A stretch of DNA of 11,350 bases from an uncultured Lacibacter sp. (GCF_946479605.1 NZ_CAMLGT010000115.1:1-11350); one strand, 5' to 3'; numbered from the stretch's first letter, positions 1 through 7,547 are shown. Program-made: numbers and translations. The notes: generated by a model not told the origin, from the sequence alone.

Positions 1-740
1 ATGGAAATCATCTTTTCCGTTTCAGTACAGGTAAAAAACCAGATATTGCTGATCTTGGAAATATTGTAGATGCTTCATCTAACGGTGCTGTTTCTGTACA
101 CAGCCAGTGCAGCAGCTGGGGTGGCGATATGGTGGCCGGTACAGATGGGTTGCTTTATCTCATCACACAAAGAAAATTCGTGTACAGTATTGATCCTGCA
201 ACACGCATGGCAACACATATAGGTGTTATAACAGGTCTTCCTGAAAACTTTACGGTAAATGGAGCCGCTGCCGATGGCGAAGGCAGGGTATTGATCAGTT
301 GCAGTACCGGCAATCAGCCTTACTACTATGTTGATCTAACTTCCTTTAAAGCGGATGTTGCATTTGGTACAGATAAGCGCATCAACGCTTCTGATCTTGC
401 CAGTGGTAATCTTGCATCACGTGCTGCTATCAACAATGGACAATATGTAACCGGCCGCTCACCTTTTGATAATGCTGTTCAGAAAATAGGTATGTATCCA
501 AATCCGGTAACAGAACGTAAGTTTCAATTGAGTTTTGAAGGAACTGAAAAAGGCATACACAACATACAGGTGCTTGATATGTCGGGAAAGATATTGCTGA
601 ACAAGATCATCAACATCAGTGGTCCCGGACAGTTTGAAGCGGTTGACCTTGACAAACAGCTGAGCAAGGGCATGTACTTTGTAAAAGTGCTCAACAGCGA
701 ATCAAAATCAATTTATACATCAAAATTTGTACTTCAGTAA
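1..740 (+). CDS. T9SS-exported protein, C-terminal part (5' end outside window)
   Basis: The frame is open from the left edge (first full codon at position 3) to a TAA at 738-740, so the true start lies upstream and the in-frame ATG at 129 is internal. The N-terminal two thirds have Gly/Asp-rich strand-turn units such as GTDGLLYLI and AADGEGRVLIS, which resemble blades of a beta-propeller; that is a fold guess only. From about position 486 the protein ends in a typical type IX sorting domain. It opens with YPNPV, continues with LDMSGKILL, and closes with KGMYFVKVL followed by KFVLQ. In Bacteroidota this domain directs cargo through the outer membrane and is usually removed at the surface. The function of the mature part is unknown. 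The call of T9SS cargo is firm; the propeller call is tentative. Confidence 0.85.
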   Translation, partial: GNHLFRFSTGKKPDIADLGNIVDASSNGAVSVHSQCSSWGGDMVAGTDGLLYLITQRKFVYSIDPATRMATHIGVITGLPENFTVNGAAADGEGRVLISCSTGNQPYYYVDLTSFKADVAFGTDKRINASDLASGNLASRAAINNGQYVTGRSPFDNAVQKIGMYPNPVTERKFQLSFEGTEKGIHNIQVLDMSGKILLNKIINISGPGQFEAVDLDKQLSKGMYFVKVLNSESKSIYTSKFVLQ

Positions 741-790
741 TCAATAAGATTTACTACAAACGTATTTTTCTTTTTGTGGTGTTTTTTCTA

Positions 791-849
791 TAACAGGCTG
801 TTCACTCATGTTGCATCTTGATGCATTTAATGAACCGGGCAGCCTGTTA
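791..849 (+). terminator. Long-looped inverted repeat after the T9SS gene, possible terminator
   Basis: TAACAGGCTG (791-800) is perfectly complementary to CAGCCTGTTA (840-849). The 39-nt loop contains a second small hairpin, TGCATC (812-817) with GATGCA (820-825). The structure lies 50 bp after the stop of the secreted-protein gene and is followed by a moderately T-rich stretch (TATTTGTTTGG). It may be that gene's transcription end. It could instead be part of the thr operon's 5' untranslated RNA if the promoter lies further upstream. The U-tract is weak, so the terminator reading is tentative. Confidence 0.35.
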
Positions 850-947
850 GTATTTGTTTGGTGCCACACAATACATCATTGCATCGCTAAAATTATTTTA
901 TTACTAACGCTTGTTGCATGAAACGGAGTAATTAACTTCACAGCGTA

Positions 948-1034
948 ATGAAAAAGACAGTTGTACATATCTCCTCCACATCCATAGCTGCTACAGCTAT
1001 TGGTACAACTACATTCACAACTACGATCCGCTAA
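948..1034 (+). CDS. Putative thr operon leader peptide (thrL-like), 28 aa
   Basis: The frame runs from ATG at 948 to TAA at 1032 and encodes 28 residues beginning MKKTVVHISS. It contains 9 Thr (residues 4, 11, 16, 20-22, 24-26) and 4 Ile (8, 13, 18, 27). Thr codons are packed at the end as TTTFTTTIR just before the stop. It lies 81 bp upstream of thrA, the first gene of a threonine operon. In enterobacteria the unrelated-looking thrL peptide, also Thr/Ile-rich, makes the ribosome stall when charged tRNA-Thr or tRNA-Ile is scarce and so raises thr transcription. I infer the same role here from position and composition. No close Shine-Dalgarno sequence precedes it, which is normal in this phylum. 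A chance frame is possible but unlikely given the codon content. Confidence 0.72.
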   Translation: MKKTVVHISSTSIAATAIGTTTFTTTIR

Positions 1035-1045
1035 GCGGATTGTAC
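961..1045 (+). promoter_or_regulatory. Alternative RNA pairings across the leader peptide (candidate attenuator)
   Basis: TTGTAC occurs at 961-966 and again at 1040-1045, and GTACAA at 1003-1008 can pair with either copy but not both. The first pairing encloses a hairpin inside the leader gene, ATAGCTG (984-990) with CAGCTAT (994-1000). The second encloses ATCCGC (1026-1031) with GCGGAT (1035-1040), whose three-base loop is exactly the leader stop codon TAA; the two share bases 1039-1040, so not all pairs can form at once. GTACAA overlaps the first clustered Thr codons, so a stalled ribosome would cover it. The pairings are seen; the switch is inferred. No U-tract follows the second hairpin. 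Confidence 0.4.
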
Positions 1046-1115
1046 ACTACTATATTACCCCCGGGGCATATTGCTGCAAACAGAAACTCTACTGATTATT
1101 TAACGTTTATCTTAT

Positions 1116-3557
1116 ATGTTGGTTTTAAAATTCGGCGGCACTTCAATGGGAAGTGCAGAAGCGATCAAACAGGTAACAGACATTGTAAAACAGAAACTTC
1201 AACACGACTCATTGTTCCTGGTGGTGAGTGCCATGAGCGGCACAACTGATCTTTTACTCAGCTGCGGTATAAAAGCCGCAAATGATGATGAATCGTATAA
1301 AGAAATACTGAAACAGATTGAAACAAGACATCTCGAAACAGTGAAAGCAATTATACCAGTACAGCATCAAAGCAGTGTACTGAGTATGGTGAAAAAATAC
1401 TGCAACGAAATTGAAGATATCTGTAACGGTATTTATCTCCTCAGCGAATCATCTCTCCGTACAAAAGATAAACTGGTAAGTTATGGTGAGTTGCTTTCAT
1501 CTACCATCATCAACGCTGCATTAAATCATGCAGGTGTTGCATCTGTTTGGAAAGATGCACGTGAACTCATCCGCACCAATGCCAACTACGGTAATGCAGC
1601 AGTTGACTTTGCAGTAACCAACCAGCAGATTAAAGAATATGTACAGCAATCGAACGCCAGACTGATTGTTGTACCCGGCTTTATTGCAGCCAATGCAGAA
1701 CAGATTACAACTACATTAGGTCGTGGCGGTTCTGATTATACAGCTGCTATTCTTGCAGCAGCAGTGGATGCAGGTGCTTTGGAAATATGGACTGATGTAA
1801 GTGGTATGATGACTGCCGACCCACGTTGGGTACCGAATGCGAAGATCATTCCTTCTATTTCGTACCAGGAAGCAATGGAGCTTTCGCACTTTGGTGCAAA
1901 AGTCATCTATCCGCCAACCATTCAACCGGTCTTGTCGAAAAATATTCCAACATGGATCAAGAACACATTTGCGCCGAACGATCACGGAACGGTGATTGAA
2001 TTCAAATCAGAATCGAGCAATATCATTACCGGTATATCAAGCATCAACTCCCTTGCGCTGTTAAGTTTGGAAGGAAGTGGTATGATTGGTATTCCCGGTT
2101 TCAGCAGCCGTTTGTTTGCAGCATTAGCCAATGCACAAATCAATGTTATTCTTATTACACAAGGTTCGTCTGAACACAGTATTTGTGTGGGTGTAGATGC
2201 AGCTTCTGCTGGTCGTGCAAAAGAAGGGGTAGACAAAGCATTTGAATACGAGATCAACAGCGATAAAGTTGAACCGCTGCAGATCGAAGAACAATTATCG
2301 ATCGTTGCATTGGTAGGTGATCAGATGCGTCATCACACCGGTATCAGCGGACGTATGTTCTCTGCACTGGGACGAAATGGTATCAACATCCGTGCAATTG
2401 CACAAGGTTCCACCGAACGAAATATTTCTGCAGTTGTTGCAGCAGCCGATGTACGCAAAGCAGTCAACGTTTTACACGAAGAGTTTTTTGAAACAAGCAA
2501 GAAACAAGTAAACCTCTTTGTAGTAGGCACCGGTAATGTAGGTAAGAAATTACTCGATCAGTTAAAGCAACAGCAAAGTTTTCTTGAACAGCAGTTACGT
2601 TTACAGGTAAACATTGTTGGTTTAAGCAACAGTCGTAAAATGCTCATCGATGAAAACGGTATTGATCTTGCGAAATGGGAAGACAGTCTGGCTAATGCAG
2701 AACAAGCCGATCTACAGGCATTTGTACAATCGATCATTAAACGCAACCTGCGTAATTCTGTTTTTGTTGATGTAACAGCTAACGCAGCTATCGCCGATGT
2801 ATATGCATCGCTGCTCGAAAAAAGTATTGCAGTAGTTGCTTGTAATAAAGTAGCTGCCTCATCGCAACTCAGCAACTATAAAAAACTGAAACATCTTTCA
2901 GCCGAGTTTAATGCGCCGTTTTTGTTTGAAACAAATGTTGGTGCAGGCTTGCCCATCATTGGTACATTGAACGATCTGATGCGCAGCGGCGATCGTGTAC
3001 ATCGCATGGAAGCAGTATTAAGCGGTACACTCAACTTTGTGTTCAACAATTACGATGGCAGCAGGCCTTTTGCTGATGTAGTGAAACAGGCACAGGCCGA
3101 AGGGTATACAGAACCCGATCCACGTTTGGATCTGAGTGGTACTGATGTAATGCGCAAGATTCTTATCCTTTCTCGTGAAGCAGGAGTGCAGATGGAAATG
3201 GAAGAGATCAGCTGCAATGGTTTCCTGCCCGACAGTTGCATGCAGGGCAGTGTTGCCGATTTTTATGAAGCCATGAAAAAAGAAGAAGCACACTTTAAAG
3301 CCATTTATGATAAAGCACATGCCGAAAACTGCAAGCTGAAATTTGTGGCAAGTTTTGCAGATGGTAAAGCAGGTGTGGGCTTACAGCATATTCCGCCGCA
3401 ACACGATCTCTATCATTTATACGGTAAAGACAATGTGGTATTATTCTATACCGATCGTTATAAAGAACAACCGATGGTGGTGAAAGGTGCCGGAGCCGGT
3501 GCTGAAGTTACTGCCAGTGGTGTATTTGCAGATATATTAAGAGCAGCTCAAAAATAA
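1116..3557 (+). CDS. thrA: Bifunctional aspartokinase / homoserine dehydrogenase
   Basis: This 813-residue protein has the usual ThrA length. It catalyses the first step (aspartate to aspartyl phosphate) and the third step (aspartate semialdehyde to homoserine) of the cytosolic threonine/methionine pathway. The kinase domain opens with KFGGTS (residues 5-10) and carries TTLGRGGSD (199-207). Two ACT regulatory units follow at about 310-360 and 395-445, seen as two similar blocks containing ITQGSSEHSI and IAQGSTERNI; in the family these bind threonine for feedback inhibition. The dehydrogenase starts near 465 with the nucleotide-binding GTGNVG (471-476). It has NK at 577-578 and the homoserine dehydrogenase signature at 661-681, in which E666, D677 and K681 keep the spacing of the known substrate and catalytic residues. 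The ATG at 1116 gives the classic N-terminus just before the kinase motif. thrB follows after 5 bp, so the two are co-transcribed. Confidence 0.97.
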   Translation: MLVLKFGGTSMGSAEAIKQVTDIVKQKLQHDSLFLVVSAMSGTTDLLLSCGIKAANDDESYKEILKQIETRHLETVKAIIPVQHQSSVLSMVKKYCNEIEDICNGIYLLSESSLRTKDKLVSYGELLSSTIINAALNHAGVASVWKDARELIRTNANYGNAAVDFAVTNQQIKEYVQQSNARLIVVPGFIAANAEQITTTLGRGGSDYTAAILAAAVDAGALEIWTDVSGMMTADPRWVPNAKIIPSISYQEAMELSHFGAKVIYPPTIQPVLSKNIPTWIKNTFAPNDHGTVIEFKSESSNIITGISSINSLALLSLEGSGMIGIPGFSSRLFAALANAQINVILITQGSSEHSICVGVDAASAGRAKEGVDKAFEYEINSDKVEPLQIEEQLSIVALVGDQMRHHTGISGRMFSALGRNGINIRAIAQGSTERNISAVVAAADVRKAVNVLHEEFFETSKKQVNLFVVGTGNVGKKLLDQLKQQQSFLEQQLRLQVNIVGLSNSRKMLIDENGIDLAKWEDSLANAEQADLQAFVQSIIKRNLRNSVFVDVTANAAIADVYASLLEKSIAVVACNKVAASSQLSNYKKLKHLSAEFNAPFLFETNVGAGLPIIGTLNDLMRSGDRVHRMEAVLSGTLNFVFNNYDGSRPFADVVKQAQAEGYTEPDPRLDLSGTDVMRKILILSREAGVQMEMEEISCNGFLPDSCMQGSVADFYEAMKKEEAHFKAIYDKAHAENCKLKFVASFADGKAGVGLQHIPPQHDLYHLYGKDNVVLFYTDRYKEQPMVVKGAGAGAEVTASGVFADILRAAQK

Positions 3558-3562
3558 TTCTG

Positions 3563-4489
3563 ATGAAAGAAGTAGTAGTAAAATGTCCGGCCACTGTTGC
3601 CAATCTCGTTTGCGGTTTCGATATTTTAGGTATGGCCCTGAAAGAGCCCTATGATATCATGAAGCTGAAGTTAATCGATGAACCGAAAGTTGTGATCACC
3701 AACAAAGACGATTACAACTTACCCACCGAAGCCGAAAAAAATGTGGCAGGTGTGGTGTTGTTATCGATCATGGAAAAGCTGGGCGGCAACATTGGCTTTG
3801 AAGTAGAAATTGAAAAGCATATTAAACCCGGCAGTGGTCTTGGTTCCAGCGCAGCCAGTGCTGCAGGTGCAGCTGTGGCAGCAAACCTGTTGCTGGAGAA
3901 TCGATTCTCTAATGACGAACTCATTCAATTTGCCATGAACGGTGAAAAGCTGGCAAGTGGAGTAAAACATGCTGATAATATTACACCTTGTATCAACGGA
4001 GGTGTTACGCTCATCCGCTCTATTCATCCCCTGGATATAATACCACTGAATTCTCCATCCTTATTTGTAACAGTGGTTCATCCGCAGATTGAAGTAAAAA
4101 CAAGTGATGCACGACAGATACTACGTAAAGAAGTATTGCTGAAAGATGCCATAAAGCAGTGGGGCAATATTGCCGGTCTTGTTGCCGGTTTTGAGAAAGG
4201 CGATACAGAACTGATTGGCCGTAGCCTGGAAGATGTGATCATTGAACCGGTACGCAGTATTTTAATTCCGGGTTTTGATGAAATAAAAACAAGAAGTAAA
4301 GAGGCGGGTGCATTGGGTGGTGGTATTTCGGGCAGCGGGCCATCTATTTTCATGTTGAGCACTCAAGAAACAACTGCAAAGAATGTTGAAGCTATTATGC
4401 AGGAAGTATTTCAACGGTTAGGAATAGAATATAAAACCTATGTTACTTCTATTGCGAAGCAGGGCGTTGAAGCAATGAATGGGCAATAA
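3563..4489 (+). CDS. thrB: Homoserine kinase
   Basis: The protein has 308 residues and belongs to the GHMP kinase family. It phosphorylates homoserine with ATP to O-phosphohomoserine in the cytosol, the substrate of the next gene's product. The N-terminus VKCPATVANLVCGFDILG is typical of ThrB. The ATP-binding GHMP loop PGSGLGSSAASA lies at residues 89-100, and the C-terminal glycine-rich motif GGGISGSGP at 252-260. Length is in the family range, with no break or missing motif. The start lies 5 bp after the thrA stop and thrC begins 47 bp after its end. The order thrA-thrB-thrC matches the classic operon, and the assignment is secure. Confidence 0.96.
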   Translation: MKEVVVKCPATVANLVCGFDILGMALKEPYDIMKLKLIDEPKVVITNKDDYNLPTEAEKNVAGVVLLSIMEKLGGNIGFEVEIEKHIKPGSGLGSSAASAAGAAVAANLLLENRFSNDELIQFAMNGEKLASGVKHADNITPCINGGVTLIRSIHPLDIIPLNSPSLFVTVVHPQIEVKTSDARQILRKEVLLKDAIKQWGNIAGLVAGFEKGDTELIGRSLEDVIIEPVRSILIPGFDEIKTRSKEAGALGGGISGSGPSIFMLSTQETTAKNVEAIMQEVFQRLGIEYKTYVTSIAKQGVEAMNGQ

Positions 4490-4536
4490 GCAGTTGGCAA
4501 CAGGCAAAACAATTTTTAAATTCTCAAATTTTCAAC
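4490..4536 (+). repeat. Low-complexity repeat spacer between thrB and thrC
   Basis: The 47-bp gap starts with CAGTTGGCAACAGGCAAAAC, which holds two similar GGCAA units. It then runs into an 8-bp quasi-repeat, AAATTCTC (4518-4525), AAATTTTC (4526-4533) and AACTTGAA (4534-4541). The last unit contains the thrC start codon. I have seen similar degenerate AAATTTTC-type and TTGGCA-type strings in gene spacers of Bacteroidota. The direct repeat is visible here; genome-wide occurrence cannot be judged from this window. Confidence 0.5.
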
Positions 4537-5838
4537 TTGAATTACTATAGTTTAAACAAACAATCGCCCATCGTTTCGTTCAAAGAAGCTACTATTCTTG
4601 GACAAGCGCCGGATAAAGGATTGTACTTTCCCGAAACAATTCCACAGATTGATAAAGAACTTATCAGCAATATCGAAAACATCAGCAACGATGAAATTGC
4701 TTTTCGTGTCATCAAACCGTATGTGGGTAACGAGATAAAGGAAGAGGAACTGTTGCTCATTGTATCAGAAACAGTCAACTTTCCGATACCGTTAGTGCCT
4801 GTAACCGAAAACATCTCTTCGCTTGAATTATTTCACGGACCAACATTGGCGTTTAAAGATGTGGGAGCTCGTTTTATGAGCAGATGTTTGGGGCAATTCG
4901 TGAAAGGTGCAGATAAAAAAGTTACCGTTTTAGTAGCTACCAGCGGCGATACAGGCGGTGCAGTTGCAAATGGTTTTTATGATGTGGAAGGAGTAGATGT
5001 AGTGATTCTTTATCCCAGCGGTAAAGTAAGCAGTGTACAGGAAAAACAATTGACCACACTTGGCAAGAACATTCATGCATTGGAAGTAAACGGAACCTTT
5101 GATGATTGTCAGCAAATGGTGAAGCAAGCCTTTACAGATGCGGAACTCAACAAACAATTATTTCTTACATCGGCAAACTCCATTAATGTAGCAAGATGGT
5201 TGCCGCAACAGTTCTATTATTTCTTTGCCTACAAGCAATGGAAGCAGAAAGAGCAGCCACCGGTTATTTGTGTACCAAGCGGCAACTTCGGTAATATCTG
5301 TGCAGGCATTTTAGCACACATGAGTGGTTTGCCGGTAAATCATTTTATTGCAGCATGCAATGCAAATGATGTTGTGCCGAACTACATGCAGAACCAGCAA
5401 TACCAGCCAAAGGCTGCCGTTGCTACCATCAGCAACGCCATGGATGTGGGTAACCCCAGCAACTTTGTACGCATCCTGGAATTGTTTCATCAACAGTTTC
5501 CGCAGTTGAAAGAAAAATTCAGCAGCGTAAGCATTACCGATGAAGAAACAAAACAAACCATGAAACGTGCATATGATGAGTTTGGTTACACACTCGATCC
5601 GCATGGCGCAGTTGGGTATTTGGCATTGGAACGATATCTTCAACAACATCAAGCATTGAAAGGAATGTTCCTTGAAACTGCACACCCGGTAAAGTTTTAC
5701 GATGTTGTTGAACCAGTGTTAAAGAAAGCAATTGAATTACCCTATGCGGTGAAAGCAATCATTGATCTGCCAAAGCAATCAACCAAGATGGATGTTTCGT
5801 TTGAACAATTGAAAAACTTTTTGTTGAAAGCAGTATAA
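4537..5838 (+). CDS. thrC: Threonine synthase
   Basis: This 433-residue enzyme of PLP fold type II converts O-phosphohomoserine to threonine and phosphate, the last pathway step. The PLP lysine is K107 in HGPTLAFKD (residues 100-108), the same number as in the E. coli enzyme. The phosphate-binding loop PSGNFGN lies at 247-253, and SGDTGGA is also present. The start is read as TTG at 4537. No in-frame ATG or GTG exists between the thrB stop and the conserved NYYSLN, and related enzymes begin almost exactly there (M-x-YYS). The rare start may lower translation relative to thrA and thrB. The start sits in a repeat-like spacer. Transcription appears to end at the strong hairpin about 40 bp downstream. 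Confidence 0.96.
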   Translation: MNYYSLNKQSPIVSFKEATILGQAPDKGLYFPETIPQIDKELISNIENISNDEIAFRVIKPYVGNEIKEEELLLIVSETVNFPIPLVPVTENISSLELFHGPTLAFKDVGARFMSRCLGQFVKGADKKVTVLVATSGDTGGAVANGFYDVEGVDVVILYPSGKVSSVQEKQLTTLGKNIHALEVNGTFDDCQQMVKQAFTDAELNKQLFLTSANSINVARWLPQQFYYFFAYKQWKQKEQPPVICVPSGNFGNICAGILAHMSGLPVNHFIAACNANDVVPNYMQNQQYQPKAAVATISNAMDVGNPSNFVRILELFHQQFPQLKEKFSSVSITDEETKQTMKRAYDEFGYTLDPHGAVGYLALERYLQQHQALKGMFLETAHPVKFYDVVEPVLKKAIELPYAVKAIIDLPKQSTKMDVSFEQLKNFLLKAV

Positions 5839-5877
5839 TTTATTTCATCAACTAAGCTGTTTTCCCTAAATTGAGCG

Positions 5878-5925
5878 AAGAGTTGCCTGCCGTACAAAAT
5901 CCATTGTGCGAACGCAACTCTTTTT
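5878..5925 (+). terminator. Intrinsic terminator of the thrABC operon
   Basis: GAGTTGC (5880-5886) pairs with GCAACTC (5914-5920) and is followed directly by TTTTT (5921-5925). The stem can extend by two A-T pairs into the T run. The loop holds a second stem, CGTACAA (5891-5897) with TTGTGCG (5904-5910), with one G-U pair. This is the best terminator in the window and lies 39 bp after the thrC stop. It separates the thr operon from the following cassette, whose start codon is only 24 bp beyond the T run. Confidence 0.85.
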
Positions 5926-5949
5926 CATTATTAACACTTAAGATCGATC

Positions 5950-7398
5950 ATGATGGATAGCGAACTGCTGATACAAGGCTATCAAACCAGTGATGCATTA
6001 TTTGACGAAATGCAACACACAGGTAAGATAAGATTGCCGTATCAAAAACTCATAGAAGAGCTGAAGTTATACAGCACTTCCGACCTGCATTTAAAGCATC
6101 AGCTTGCCGGCGATCTGTTCATGAGCCAGGGCATCACTTTTACCGTGTATAGCGATGATGCCGGTATTGAACGCATTTTTCCTTTCGACATTCTTCCTCG
6201 CATCATTACTGCTGCCGAATGGGCACATGTTGAAAAAGGAATTCAACAGCGGTTGAAAGCATTGAATCTTTTTCTCAAAGACATTTACAGTACACAGGAA
6301 ATCATTAAAGATGCCATCATTCCCCCGCAACTCATTGCCTCCTGTCCGCATTACCTGCGTGAAGTAGCAGGTATAAAAGTGCCGCATGATATTTATGTGC
6401 ACATTTCCGGTATTGATCTTATTCGTGGAGAAGATGGTACGTTTTATATCCTGGAAGATAACCTGCGCACACCATCAGGCGTATCATACATGCTGGAGAA
6501 CAGGGAAGTAACAAAGCGTTTGTTTCCTGATATGCTCTCGAAGAACAATGTGCGGATGGTGAACAATTACCCGTTGCTGCTGCATAATAATTTAATGGCT
6601 TTATCGCCACGGCCCACAAGCAATCCAACAGTAGTATTGCTTACACCTGGCATTTATAATTCCGCTTATTACGAACACACTTTCCTTGCACGGCAAATGG
6701 GAATCCAGTTGGTGGAAGGAAGAGATCTTGTGATCAACAATCACAAAGTGTATATGAAAACCACTGCAGGTTTGCAACAGGTGGATGTGATCTATCGCCG
6801 CATTGATGATGAGTTTATGGATCCGTTGTTGTTCCGCCCCGACAGTATGCTTGGTGTGCCGGGCATTATGGGGGCCTATCGCAAGGGCACTGTTGCTTTG
6901 GCAAATGCCGTGGGCAATGGCGTGGCCGATGATAAAGCGGTGTATGCGTATGTGCCTGCCATGATCAAATACTATCTCAACGAAGAACCCATCTTACCCA
7001 ATGTTCCCACTTACCAGATGAGTAATGATGATGAACGTGAATATGTGTTCAATAACATGCACAAGATGGTGGTGAAACGTACCAACCAAAGTGGTGGTTA
7101 CGGAATGCTCATGGGCAACAAAGCAACGGAGGAAGAAATGCGTTTGTTCAGGGCTGCTATTGAAAAAAGTCCGAGAGAGTTTATTGCTCAGCCCATCATT
7201 CAATTATCAACTGTTCCTTGTTTTATTGATGGTGAATTAAAAGCAAGACATGTTGATCTGCGGCCTTATGCGTTATGCGGTCCTGATGGCATCAAGATCG
7301 TACCGGGCGGTTTAACACGAGTAGCACTGAAAGAAGGTTCGCTTGTTGTAAACTCATCGCAGGGTGGTGGAAGTAAAGACACCTGGGTGATTGATTAA
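5950..7398 (+). CDS. Circularly permuted ATP-grasp family protein (DUF404/DUF407 type)
   Basis: The protein has 482 residues, the usual length for stand-alone members. Family hallmarks appear in order: LFMSQGITFTVYSD (about 55-70), GIDLIRGEDG at 154-163 running into ILEDNLRTPSG at 167-177, YRRIDDEF at 282-289, and the nucleotide-binding MVVKRTNQSGGYG at 373-385. It ends in GGGSKDTWVID, also typical. E169 and N171 are probable metal ligands by analogy with ATP-grasp enzymes. Such enzymes activate a carboxylate with ATP and join it to an amine. The family is predicted to form peptide or amide bonds, but I know of no established substrate. It is the first gene of a cassette with an alpha-E protein and a transglutaminase-like protein. 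No signal peptide is seen, so it is probably cytosolic. The start could be either of two adjacent ATG codons (5950 or 5953). Confidence 0.9.
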   Translation: MMDSELLIQGYQTSDALFDEMQHTGKIRLPYQKLIEELKLYSTSDLHLKHQLAGDLFMSQGITFTVYSDDAGIERIFPFDILPRIITAAEWAHVEKGIQQRLKALNLFLKDIYSTQEIIKDAIIPPQLIASCPHYLREVAGIKVPHDIYVHISGIDLIRGEDGTFYILEDNLRTPSGVSYMLENREVTKRLFPDMLSKNNVRMVNNYPLLLHNNLMALSPRPTSNPTVVLLTPGIYNSAYYEHTFLARQMGIQLVEGRDLVINNHKVYMKTTAGLQQVDVIYRRIDDEFMDPLLFRPDSMLGVPGIMGAYRKGTVALANAVGNGVADDKAVYAYVPAMIKYYLNEEPILPNVPTYQMSNDDEREYVFNNMHKMVVKRTNQSGGYGMLMGNKATEEEMRLFRAAIEKSPREFIAQPIIQLSTVPCFIDGELKARHVDLRPYALCGPDGIKIVPGGLTRVALKEGSLVVNSSQGGGSKDTWVID

Positions 7399-7547
7399 GT
7401 ACGAAGGACGAAGTTGGAAGTACGAAAATCAAAACCGTTTCAAGTTACTGGTTGCAGGTTAGGTACAGGAAACACCGCATAAACAAACCAAAAACAGGAA
7501 ACTTGAAACCAGAAACAAAATCATAAATCTAAAATCAAACATCATAA
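7399..7547 (+). repeat. Degenerate repeat spacer between ATP-grasp and alpha-E genes
   Basis: This 149-bp gap is built from short imperfect direct repeats. AAGTACGAA occurs at 7397-7405 and 7418-7426 (21 bp apart), ACAGGAAAC at 7465-7473 and 7494-7502, and ATCATAAAT at 7520-7528 and 7541-7549 (again 21 bp apart). The last copy includes the AT of the next start codon. The composition shifts from a GAAGTACGAA style to a CTTGAAACCAGAAAC style and then to an ATCATAAATC style. I see no hairpin strong enough to be a terminator, so co-transcription across it is possible. It is not a CRISPR array because units are short, imperfect and lack regular spacers. Confidence 0.65.

Larger units (their letters stand above)
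741..1115 (+). promoter_or_regulatory. thr operon upstream/leader region
   Basis: These 375 bp contain no conventional gene. In order they hold a T-rich stretch (about 761-790), the inverted repeat at 791-849, an AT-rich part (about 888-905), a Thr/Ile-rich leader frame (948-1034), a hairpin whose loop is the leader stop codon (1026-1040), and about 75 bp up to the thrA start including the palindrome CCCCGGGG (1059-1066). The thr promoter must lie here unless transcription enters from upstream. I found no convincing match to the Bacteroidota -7 consensus TAnnTTTG; the nearest looks are TAGTATTTG at 848-856 and TATTTTTC near 762, each one step off. The region's position and content argue for regulation of thrABC by leader translation. 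Confidence 0.6.

Noticed and set aside
129..740. ATG at 129 as the true start of the first gene
   Set aside because: The frame stays open to the left edge with coherent protein sequence and there is no signal peptide after 129, although a T9SS cargo needs one.
848..858. TAGTATTTGTT as a Bacteroidota -7 promoter element for the thr operon
   Set aside because: The spacing within the element is one base too long for TAnnTTTG and no clear -33 partner was found, so no promoter is annotated.
1059..1066. Palindrome CCCCGGGG between leader peptide and thrA
   Set aside because: It cannot form a stable hairpin because there is no room for a loop, and no T run follows, so it is not called a terminator. 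It could be a protein site, but nothing supports that.
1040..1249. 69-codon frame beginning with TTG just after the leader peptide
   Set aside because: It overlaps the N-terminal coding part of thrA out of frame, starts with TTG and has no coherent protein character. It is a shadow of thrA.
2558..2875. 105-codon antisense frame within thrA
   Set aside because: It lies opposite the conserved dehydrogenase domain and its Ala/Leu/Ser-rich composition is what the reverse of thrA would give.
5311..5685. 124-codon antisense frame within thrC
   Set aside because: It lies wholly opposite a conserved enzyme, has a Cys-rich implausible composition and no start signal.
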